Shown piece by piece: positions 1-4,498 of a stretch of 5,943 nucleotides of DNA; position 1 is the first letter of the stretch, and each line of letters starts with the position of its first letter. The translations under genes were made by a program, and so were the position numbers. Origin of the DNA: an uncultured Alphaproteobacteria bacterium (GTDB lineage Bacteria > Pseudomonadota > Alphaproteobacteria > Paracaedibacterales > CAIULA01); the NCBI GenBank assembly GCA_903905285.1, contig CAIVFQ010000214.1:1-5943 (forward strand), given 5' to 3'. The notes beneath the pieces were generated by a model. It had not been told where the DNA came from. It saw only the letters and a list, made by a program, of their open reading frames with translations, and searched no databases.

Positions 1-49
1 CGACTATCTCTTCTTTGAGGGCTTCTATCTCTTTATCTTTTTTATCCAT
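1..49 (-). CDS. 5' end of an unrecognised gene, cut by the window edge
   Basis: An ATG at 49-47 on the minus strand opens a frame that runs off the left edge after 16 codons, reading MDKKDKEIEALKEEIV. The fragment is very rich in Lys and Glu with Ile/Leu at heptad-like spacing, so the protein probably begins with a short amphipathic or coiled-coil helix. There is no signal peptide. Such starts occur in many unrelated proteins, including some transposases and small cytosolic proteins, and I cannot choose between them. No clear Shine-Dalgarno sequence precedes the ATG, which weakens the call. The 108 bases between it and the beta-barrel gene upstream show no strong feature. Confidence 0.4.
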   Translation of the reverse strand, partial: MDKKDKEIEALKEEIV

Positions 50-157
50 ACAAAACTTATGAATGATTTGAACAAAACTTTAAACACTTTTTTCTTTCCC
101 AACCTGGGTAGTTACCTTAATTGATCATATTCCCGAACAAAGCCACTGCTTTCTACG

Positions 158-967
158 CTAAAAAGGGGAAAAGAAGAATGTGAAGCGTATTGCAAATGTA
201 GAATATGAAGGTCGAATTGTCCTTGCAAGGTAACCGGAACGATCGCGCATTGGTATTGTAGGAAGCCCTATAATAACCACTGGCTCTTGATAACTGATTC
301 TCTTGCTTTCTGTTTTTGAGCGATGAGCATGATATGTGTAATCAAAACTAATAGCATATTTAGATTTAATAAGGTATTCCACGCCAGCACCTATCCCTAA
401 TCCAATAGAGTTTCTTGTTGTTTTGTGCTGATCAATAAGAGTGGTAACGTCAGTTGCACCGTTGACAAGAAACTGTTCTGTTGTGTGGGACCAATTCGCA
501 ACAGAGGGTCCAATTAAACCATAAACCATTATTTGAGGGGTTAGTTTATACCCTGGTTTAGCCAGTACATCAAAATAGGAATTTACCCTGAATCGATGTA
601 AAAAGTGGTAAAGGGGCCTACTACTAATGGGGGATCTTGATGTATTTGTGGCACCCGAATGGCGCCAACTTACGTGGAGACCTAAATAATAATCATTCCC
701 GATTGTCATCCCAAATTCCAAACAGGGCGCAAACTGAAGTTTTTTCCCTATATGGTTTTGATTAGAGGAGATGTTGCCGAGGCTGCCAGAAGGTTTAATT
801 TTTAAACTAGCTTCTGCAGTCATATATTCCAAAGCACCACCCACACCAATACGTCCCTGAATAGGAAATAACGACGAAGACGTTGGTTGTGGGGTTTGTT
901 GGCCAGCTAACGCAGATGGACCAACATACGCCAAGGCAACAAAAAGAAAACAAATGAACATTCGCAT
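158..967 (-). CDS. Outer-membrane beta-barrel protein, porin/OmpA-barrel-like, function unknown
   Basis: The frame encodes about 269 residues from ATG 967. A hydrophobic signal peptide (residues 3-21, ending SALA before GQQ) suits signal peptidase I. The mature part alternates polar and aromatic or hydrophobic residues and has many Gly, Tyr and Ser residues, as in a small outer-membrane barrel of roughly eight strands. One recognisable strand pattern is IGLGIGAGVEYLI. The protein ends in FAIRFTFFFSPF. A final Phe is the classical C-terminal signal recognised by the BAM complex. No peptidoglycan-binding OmpA domain follows. The frame can be extended eight codons to a TTG at 991, but that start has no Shine-Dalgarno sequence and only adds charged residues before the signal peptide, so ATG 967 (or ATG 961) is preferred. 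It is transcribed away from the coiled-coil gene pair. The barrel call is firm. The role (adhesin, immunogenic surface protein or small porin) is open. Confidence 0.75.
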   Translation of the reverse strand: MRMFICFLFVALAYVGPSALAGQQTPQPTSSSLFPIQGRIGVGGALEYMTAEASLKIKPSGSLGNISSNQNHIGKKLQFAPCLEFGMTIGNDYYLGLHVSWRHSGATNTSRSPISSRPLYHFLHRFRVNSYFDVLAKPGYKLTPQIMVYGLIGPSVANWSHTTEQFLVNGATDVTTLIDQHKTTRNSIGLGIGAGVEYLIKSKYAISFDYTYHAHRSKTESKRISYQEPVVIIGLPTIPMRDRSGYLARTIRPSYSTFAIRFTFFFSPF

Positions 968-1086
968 TTTAGGTTGTTTCTGCCTTTGCAATAATTAAAT
1001 CATAAGCACTTAAATTGTCACAAATTTATCTATTAATAAACTAAGTTTTTATTTTATATACATTAAAACAATTTCAATACTAGATA

Positions 1087-1188
1087 ACAAAAGGCGTGCA
1101 TTTTTGTCAATGGCGAAATAGACGTGTGAAGGGATCGTTCATCCCTTTTGTCAGTGAATGACCTCTCTGCGCTTAAGCCAGAAGGTCA
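1087..1188 (+). other. Cluster of three hairpins in the spacer
   Basis: Three inverted repeats follow one another. ACAAAA (1087-1092) pairs with TTTTGT (1102-1107). AAGGGAT (1129-1135) pairs with ATCCCTT (1141-1147) over a five-base loop and is followed by TTG, so it resembles a short intrinsic terminator on the plus strand. The third runs 1159-1188: TGACCT pairs with AGGTCA, TCTG with CAGA and GC with GC, giving twelve pairs with two single-base bulges and a TTAA loop. No known plus-strand gene ends upstream, so a terminator here would need a small RNA or an unrecognised transcript. It could also be decayed repeat DNA. The pairings are seen directly; any function is conjecture. Confidence 0.35.
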
Positions 1189-1194
1189 GTATAG

Positions 1195-1225
1195 GTTGAC
1201 TTAATAAAGGTGTTGACGTGATAAA
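1195..1225 (+). repeat. Tandem 14-base near-duplicate containing TTGAC
   Basis: GTTGACTTAATAAA (1195-1208) and GTTGACGTGATAAA (1212-1225) match at 12 of 14 positions and are offset by 17 bases, close to two turns of the helix. Each begins with a good -35-like TTGAC. The TTGACT at 1196-1201 is followed after 18 bases by GATAAA (1220-1225), a usable -10 element. The pair could be overlapping promoters or two sites for a dimeric regulator, about 100 bases upstream of the gene at 1329. Confidence 0.35.
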
Positions 1226-1245
1226 TTTTATGTCTTATTGATTGC

Positions 1246-1274
1246 GTGAGAATTAAAAACTGCTTGTGTATAGT
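1246..1274 (+). promoter_or_regulatory. Candidate sigma-70 promoter for the exported-protein genes
   Basis: The hexamer TATAGT at 1269-1274 matches the -10 consensus at five of six positions. GTGAGA at 1246-1251, 17 bases upstream, matches the -35 consensus at four of six. Transcription would start near 1281 and leave a leader of just under 50 bases before the ATG at 1329, which is reasonable. The surrounding DNA is very AT-rich, so chance -10 matches are common. The TTGAC-type elements around 1196-1225 are the main rivals. Confidence 0.35.
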
Positions 1275-1287
1275 AATTAAAAATTAC
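1273..1287. promoter_or_regulatory. Perfect 15-base inverted repeat, candidate operator
   Basis: GTAATTaaaAATTAC is a perfect 6-3-6 inverted repeat. It overlaps the end of the candidate -10 element and the predicted transcription start, where a repressor would block initiation. Because it is made almost entirely of A and T in an AT-rich spacer, chance is a real alternative. The position relative to the promoter is the main argument for function. Confidence 0.35.
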
Positions 1288-1328
1288 CATAAGTTTTAAA
1301 AAAATCTATATATAAAGAGAGAATTTTA

Positions 1329-1838
1329 ATGAATAAGCTTTGTCTGTGGCTTTTTATCTTTTTATGTTGCTTAACATGTGATGTTCAGAACCTTAAGGCT
1401 TGTGATGATTATAAAGATCGTCTTTTGCCACCGCACCATTCAATCCCTGTTTATGGGGGGCAGGACTCACCGCCTTGTTCACCCCATGTTTCGGTCCAGA
1501 TTGACCGTCGATTATTAGACGAGGTTGACCCCAAACCTGCGGAGACGGAAATGACTAAAATTATTCATTACTTGGTGTATCAAGACCAGCCGGAAAAGCG
1601 AAAAGGTCTCGCCAAGCACTATAAGAAGGTAAAGGGAATTTCTGAGGAGTCTTTAGAGGGCTTTCTATTGAAACAAGCCTTGGAGGCTTCTCTCCCAGCC
1701 TCAGCTTTGAGTAAATATTTGGCAGGTTTATTAGATACAACAGTCAGTTTGCAAAAATTAGTTAAAGAATTAATAGAGGAGAGAGAGATTAGAGGTAAGC
1801 CATTCTGCAGAAACAGCAGCAACTTTAGTTCAACTTGA
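1329..1838 (+). CDS. Exported protein of unknown function, probably frameshifted near its end
   Basis: The frame encodes 169 residues and I recognise no family. The start is well supported: GAGAG at 1317-1321 sits seven bases before the ATG. Residues 1-24 form a signal peptide (Lys at 3, then a hydrophobic stretch to residue 17, ending LKA before CDD). It contains Cys 13, 14 and 17 but no good lipobox. Residues 26-70 are Pro-rich and probably unstructured. Residues 73-153 are helical and charged, with coiled-coil character from about 105 onward. The last 16 residues (from about 154, ending RNSSNFSST) look unlike the rest. The neighbouring frame continues in helix style through a transmembrane segment to a stop at 1947. 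I infer an indel at the (GA)5 tract 1779-1788: one more GA unit, or one base fewer, would give a protein of about 206 residues. The next gene follows in the same direction and also encodes an exported helical protein, so the two may work together. Confidence 0.6.
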   Translation: MNKLCLWLFIFLCCLTCDVQNLKACDDYKDRLLPPHHSIPVYGGQDSPPCSPHVSVQIDRRLLDEVDPKPAETEMTKIIHYLVYQDQPEKRKGLAKHYKKVKGISEESLEGFLLKQALEASLPASALSKYLAGLLDTTVSLQKLVKELIEEREIRGKPFCRNSSNFSST

Positions 1839-1947
1839 AGGTGTGCAAGATTTAAGATGGTCGAATAGAATGAAAAATTACGCTATAGGGCTTTTGAGTA
1901 TATCCACCGCAACTTTATCCCTTGTTTTTTGGTTGGTGCCTCGTTAG
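1777..1947 (+). pseudogene. Displaced C-terminal segment of the 1329 gene, in a shifted frame
   Basis: From 1777 the frame one base ahead of the preceding gene is open to a TAG at 1945-1947. It reads through VSHSAETAATLVQLEGVQDL and RWSNRMKNYA into the hydrophobic stretch IGLLSISTATLSLVFWLV, ending in PR. Joined to the upstream helix at the (GA)5 tract (1779-1788), it restores heptad spacing (ELIEERERLEV) and gives a membrane-anchored coiled-coil protein. As it stands, the segment is untranslated unless ribosomes or polymerase slip at the GA repeat. A second possibility is an independent 25-residue single-span peptide starting at the ATG 1870, but that ATG lacks a good Shine-Dalgarno sequence. 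A sequencing error is also possible. Confidence 0.5.
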
Positions 1948-1990
1948 AGAGCATCAGAAAAAAATATTAGTAAAAATAACTCAACAATCT

Positions 1991-1997
1991 AGAAGGA
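1991..1997 (+). promoter_or_regulatory. Strong ribosome binding site for the coiled-coil gene
   Basis: AGAAGGA lies seven bases before the ATG at 2005 and is the best Shine-Dalgarno match in the window. It fixes the start of the coiled-coil gene and suggests strong translation. Only 57 bases separate this ATG from the stop at 1947 and no obvious terminator lies between, so the two plus-strand genes may share a transcript. Confidence 0.65.
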
Positions 1998-2004
1998 CAT
2001 AATT

Positions 2005-2940
2005 ATGAACAAGAAATTTATTTATACATTACTTTTTACCGCTGTTTTACCTGGTGGTTCTTTGTTGCCAATAGCAGCAGTAGGAGCCAGTTCTGGTGGT
2101 GGAGATGATGGCAATTTTGGTACTCCCGTGAGACAGCTTCGTCAGGAGATTGCGAAGGTTCCTGATACAGCGCAACTAGCCGAACGAGCACGAACAAAAT
2201 TTGCTGGCGGCCTTTTTTCGCCTGATTCGCAGGCTTACTATACAGATCTTGAAGTGGCTGCATTACGGGGTAAAAGAGATGAGGAAAAACTCGATCTAAT
2301 GAAAAAACTCAGAGAAGCGTCGCTGGATGAAGAACTTGCTGGAGCAACGAGGGACCGCGCAGTACAATACGAGCAAGCACTGGAAGATATTAGAAGAAGG
2401 CTAGAAGGGTCTAGAAAACAACAAGCAGAAATAGAAGCCCAGATGGCACGCTTAGATGAACAAGTAGCGTTAAAAACTCGTGAAGCACAGGAAGCGGTTG
2501 CAAGAGAAGAGCAACTTAAACAGGAAATTCTGAAAGCGGTTGGAGCAGAGAAGCAACTTAAAGAGCAAGCTTTGGCAGAGGCTGGAGCAGAGAGAGAACT
2601 TAAAGAGGCGGCCCTAACAAAGATTGCAGAAGAAATACAACGTAGAAAAAATGCGATGGTGCACGCGACGCAGACAGTTGAAGAGATGGGCCAAACTCAG
2701 AAAAGGCTTGTGAAAAAGGTTGAAGAATTAACTCAAGATAACCATTCACTCAAACTGAAGCACGGACAAGTCACAGAAGGTCACAAAGCATTAGAGGCAC
2801 AGAACCGAGAATTATTACAGCAGTTCCAAAGTGCGTCTGCCAAGAAGGCCCAGAGGGGCGCCAGTTCAGCTGTAGCTAGCGATGATGACGATGATGATGG
2901 CTTAGCTGGCATTCCAGCAGCTAACTTTGGAGGTAAGTAG
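2005..2940 (+). CDS. Exported long coiled-coil protein, function unknown
   Basis: The frame encodes 311 residues with a well-placed Shine-Dalgarno sequence. Residues 1-28 are a signal peptide (MNKKF, hydrophobic core, VGA before SSGGG). A Gly/Asp-rich linker (29-40) follows. From about residue 90 to 275 the protein is an almost unbroken charged helix rich in Glu, Lys, Gln, Ala and Leu, as in a long parallel coiled coil. Residues 168-209 are three copies of a 14-residue unit (EEQLKQEILKAVGA and relatives). The tail is a flexible Ser/Ala segment, six Asp residues (293-298) and a Gly-rich end, LAGIPAANFGGK. No Cys or Trp is present and no enzymatic motif is visible. It could be a periplasmic spacer, a secreted filament-forming protein or a host-directed effector; the sequence does not decide. 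Coiled-coil similarity to many unrelated proteins would make database matches misleading. Confidence 0.75.
   Translation: MNKKFIYTLLFTAVLPGGSLLPIAAVGASSGGGDDGNFGTPVRQLRQEIAKVPDTAQLAERARTKFAGGLFSPDSQAYYTDLEVAALRGKRDEEKLDLMKKLREASLDEELAGATRDRAVQYEQALEDIRRRLEGSRKQQAEIEAQMARLDEQVALKTREAQEAVAREEQLKQEILKAVGAEKQLKEQALAEAGAERELKEAALTKIAEEIQRRKNAMVHATQTVEEMGQTQKRLVKKVEELTQDNHSLKLKHGQVTEGHKALEAQNRELLQQFQSASAKKAQRGASSAVASDDDDDDGLAGIPAANFGGK
2506..2631 (+). repeat. Three tandem 42-base units inside the coiled-coil gene
   Basis: The units are 2506-2547, 2548-2589 and 2590-2631. Each encodes 14 residues, exactly two heptads: EEQLKQEILKAVGA, EKQLKEQALAEAGA and ERELKEAALTKIAE. Units 1 and 2 share long DNA stretches, including CAACTTAAA near the start and GGAGCAGAG across the joint. 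Unit 3 has diverged more. The 42-base period keeps both reading frame and heptad phase, so expansion or contraction by recombination would lengthen or shorten the rod without disrupting it. Confidence 0.7.
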
Positions 2941-2976
2941 AAGTATAGTAAATTCTTTCTAAATTAATAGGCAGGA

Positions 2977-3041
2977 TGTCACCCCCGTGAAAACGGGGGT
3001 CCAGAAAATACAACTGGATTCCCGCCTGCGCGGGAACGACA
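2977..3041. repeat. Double-hairpin intergenic repeat (REP/dRS3-like palindromic element)
   Basis: The element is bounded by TGTC (2977-2980) and GACA (3038-3041). It contains two hairpins. ACCCCCGT (2981-2988) pairs with ACGGGGGT (2993-3000) over a GAAA loop. TTCCCGC (3019-3025) pairs with GCGGGAA (3030-3036) over CTGC. TCCAG (3000-3004) and CTGGA (3014-3018) also pair, so the whole forms one larger inverted repeat around a nine-base centre. The right half is one base away from the ATTCCC-N8-GGGAAT pattern of the dRS3 repeat of Neisseria, and similar units are common in proteobacterial intergenic DNA. It sits between convergent genes and may stop transcription from both sides, although neither side has the T-run of a classic intrinsic terminator. 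Confidence 0.7.
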
Positions 3042-3144
3042 AAGCGCCTGTATCACCTGTCAAACTAAAGTTCATTCCTTCCCACAGGGAACGTCTCACC
3101 ATAAAATTTTACGTAAATTCCTAATGCGCCAATAGATCATCTCC

Positions 3145-3172
3145 ATTATTACGAGGAGCCGCAGGCGACGTG
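3145..3172. repeat. Short repeat-like segment abutting the fis stop codon
   Basis: The stretch ATTATTACGAGGAGCCGCAG followed by GCGACGTG resembles a widespread bacterial intergenic repeat of the form ATTGCGAGGAGC...GCGACGTGGCAAT, recalled from memory. GCC (3158-3160) and GGC (3164-3166) can pair over GCA. The right arm that would complete the larger palindrome is degraded or replaced: CTACTTGA follows where GCAATCC would be expected. It touches the stop codon of the small regulator gene (3173-3175), so repeat insertion may have shaped the end of that gene. Confidence 0.35.
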
Positions 3173-3445
3173 CTACTTGAGTGTAATCCCAAGTTCCTGA
3201 ATTTTCTTGCGTAATGTGTTGCGATTAATGCCTAGAATTTCAGATGCTTTTTTCTGATTGCCCCCTGCGGCCTTTAAAGTAATTTCAATCAGGGGGCGCT
3301 CAACCTCTTGCAAAACAACCTGGTACAAACCCGAACAGGGCAGTTCACCCTGATGGTTGTGAAAGTATGTTTCCAAAAACTGTTGTACTGTTGCCCCTAA
3401 GCCTAAACAAGAAGTTTCTGCTGTGATGACGTGTGGTTTGGGCAT
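3173..3445 (-). CDS. fis: Fis-like DNA-binding protein, stand-alone homologue of the NtrC C-terminal domain
   Basis: This 90-residue protein is a single Fis/HTH_8 domain. Residues 18-60 form the two helices of the dimerisation part (VQQFLETYF, then LYQVVLQEVERPLIEITL). Residues 62-87 form the helix-turn-helix, GNQKKASEILGINRNTLRKK plus IQELGI, with the basic recognition helix intact. Escherichia coli Fis has [20 protein letters not shown] at the same place. The details EVERPLIE and GINRNTLRKKI are closer to what I recall of the NtrC C-terminus of alphaproteobacteria. No receiver domain, AAA+ domain or GAFTGA motif is present. The N-terminal beta-hairpin arm that E. coli Fis uses to stimulate DNA invertases is probably missing, as only about 18 residues precede the first helix. 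The gene starts 26 bases after dusB and is probably co-transcribed. It likely acts as a nucleoid or transcription regulator. The domain call is near certain; the in vivo role is not known. Confidence 0.85.
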   Translation of the reverse strand: MPKPHVITAETSCLGLGATVQQFLETYFHNHQGELPCSGLYQVVLQEVERPLIEITLKAAGGNQKKASEILGINRNTLRKKIQELGITLK

Positions 3446-3471
3446 TTTCTTAAAATCTTTCGCGCTTTTTT

Positions 3472-4449
3472 TTATGAATCTAACAAACTGGCATAATAGT
3501 CATTAATCAAGGCCTTCACTGCTTGGGCGGTGTCGACCTGGTTAATCCTAACACGAAAATCGGCTGAATTGTTTAGACCTTTACTATACCAACCAACATG
3601 CTTCCTGGCAATTTTAACACCTGTGCTTTCGCCATAATGATGCAACATGGCTTCTACATGCTCTTGAATAATCGCCTGTTGTTCAAAAAGCGATGGGTCT
3701 GGCAATAAAGTTTTGTCGTTTAGATAAGCCCCCACTTGATTGGGAAACCAAGGGCGTCCATAACTGCCTCTGCCAATCATAACGCCATCTGCGCCGCTTT
3801 CCTCTAACAGGCGCGTTGCATCCTCCAGGCTGACCACATCGCCATTGCCAATAACAGGCACTTGTACAGCGTCCTTTACGGTGCGTATAAATGCCCAATC
3901 AGACTTACCATTATAAAGCTGGCAGCGTGTTCGCCCATGAACGGTGATCATCTTCACCCCGCACTCTTCAGCAATTTTGGCTAAACGCGGAGCATTACGA
4001 TTGCTATCATCCCAACCTGTACGCATTTTCAAAGTCACAGGCACAGAAACAGCCTTCACCGTTGCCTCTATAATCTTGGCGGCTAATAATTCGTCACGCA
4101 TTAAGGCCGAACCGGCATGACCGTTGACTATTTTTTTAACGGGGCAGCCCATATTAATATCAATAATCTGGGCCCCTAAATCTTGGTTAAGGCGGGCAGC
4201 CTCTGCCATGACCTCGGGCTCGCAACCTGCCAACTGGACGGCCATGGGCTGTTCATCGGCTGATTTTTCAATCATTTTCATGGTTTGGCGTGTGTGGCGA
4301 ATCATCGCCTGGCTGGCGATCATTTCAGATATAACCAAACCCGCACCCATTCTTTTCACTAATCGCCGAAACGGCATGTCAGTGACGCCAGACATAGGTG
4401 CCAAAATCACGGGCATGCAAAGTTTGTGGGCACCAATCGTGATAGTCAT
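3472..4449 (-). CDS. dusB: tRNA-dihydrouridine synthase, NifR3/DusB family
   Basis: The enzyme (325 residues, full family length) uses FMN and NADPH to reduce specific uridines in tRNA to dihydrouridine in the cytosol. The FMN-binding start of the TIM barrel is LAPMSGVTDMPFRRL (16-30). Further family marks are SEMIAS (41-46), QLAG (72-75) and DINMGCPVKKI (97-107) with the catalytic Cys 102. TLKMRTGWDD (139-148) includes Lys 141, and HGRTR (171-175) has the barrel His. Phosphate and flavin loops follow: GNGDV (201-205) and IGRGSYGRPW (225-234). The C-terminal helical tRNA-binding region includes RKHVGWYSKGL (282-292). All expected catalytic residues are present. It lies 49 bases downstream of pgk and 26 bases upstream of the Fis-like gene. 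In alphaproteobacteria this gene usually precedes ntrB-ntrC; those are absent here apart from the Fis-like domain. I use dusB for the family; the exact tRNA position modified cannot be read from the sequence. Confidence 0.88.
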   Translation of the reverse strand: MTITIGAHKLCMPVILAPMSGVTDMPFRRLVKRMGAGLVISEMIASQAMIRHTRQTMKMIEKSADEQPMAVQLAGCEPEVMAEAARLNQDLGAQIIDINMGCPVKKIVNGHAGSALMRDELLAAKIIEATVKAVSVPVTLKMRTGWDDSNRNAPRLAKIAEECGVKMITVHGRTRCQLYNGKSDWAFIRTVKDAVQVPVIGNGDVVSLEDATRLLEESGADGVMIGRGSYGRPWFPNQVGAYLNDKTLLPDPSLFEQQAIIQEHVEAMLHHYGESTGVKIARKHVGWYSKGLNNSADFRVRINQVDTAQAVKALINDYYASLLDS

Positions 4450-4498
4450 TAAAAGAAGGCTTCTTGAAGTTGATTATTGTTTCAAACGTTCGGACACC

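Larger units (their letters stand above)
968..1328. other. Divergent intergenic region, AT-rich
   Basis: This 361-base spacer lies between the divergently transcribed barrel gene and the first exported-protein gene. I see no convincing coding frame in it. The left third (about 1004-1086) is nearly pure A/T and probably carries the promoter of the minus-strand barrel gene, though no single -35/-10 pair stands out. The centre (1087-1188) has three hairpins, and the right part has promoter-like motifs, a 14-base near-duplicate and an inverted repeat; these are listed separately where they can be supported. Confidence 0.6.

Noticed and set aside
139..152. Hairpin AAAGC-CACT-GCTTT just after the beta-barrel stop
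   Set aside because: A five-pair stem with no T-run on the minus strand is too weak to call a terminator.
968..991. TTG start for the beta-barrel gene at 991
   Set aside because: No Shine-Dalgarno sequence precedes it, and ATG 967 gives a compact standard signal peptide.
1619..1822. Minus-strand open frame opposite the 1329 gene
   Set aside because: It lies wholly within the exported-protein gene, has no plausible ribosome binding site and shows no family features.
2036..2263. Minus-strand open frame opposite the start of the coiled-coil gene
   Set aside because: It is a shadow of a gene with a strong ribosome binding site and clear signal peptide; its own translation has no recognisable features.
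2881..2898. Run of six GAT/GAC codons as a possible unstable repeat or metal-binding site
   Set aside because: Codons are mixed and the acidic run is short; acidic tails are common in exported helical proteins and no calcium-binding consensus is present.
2506..3041. CRISPR-like regularly spaced repeats
   Set aside because: The 42-base units are directly tandem and coding, and the intergenic palindrome is a single doublet; there are no spacers between identical repeats.
3683..3898. Second minus-strand frame inside dusB
   Set aside because: It overlaps the conserved flavin-binding loops of dusB in another frame.
4453..4465. Inverted repeat AAGAAG-G-CTTCTT before the dusB start
   Set aside because: It may simply reflect a purine-rich ribosome binding region; a one-base centre cannot form a stable hairpin loop without opening the stem.
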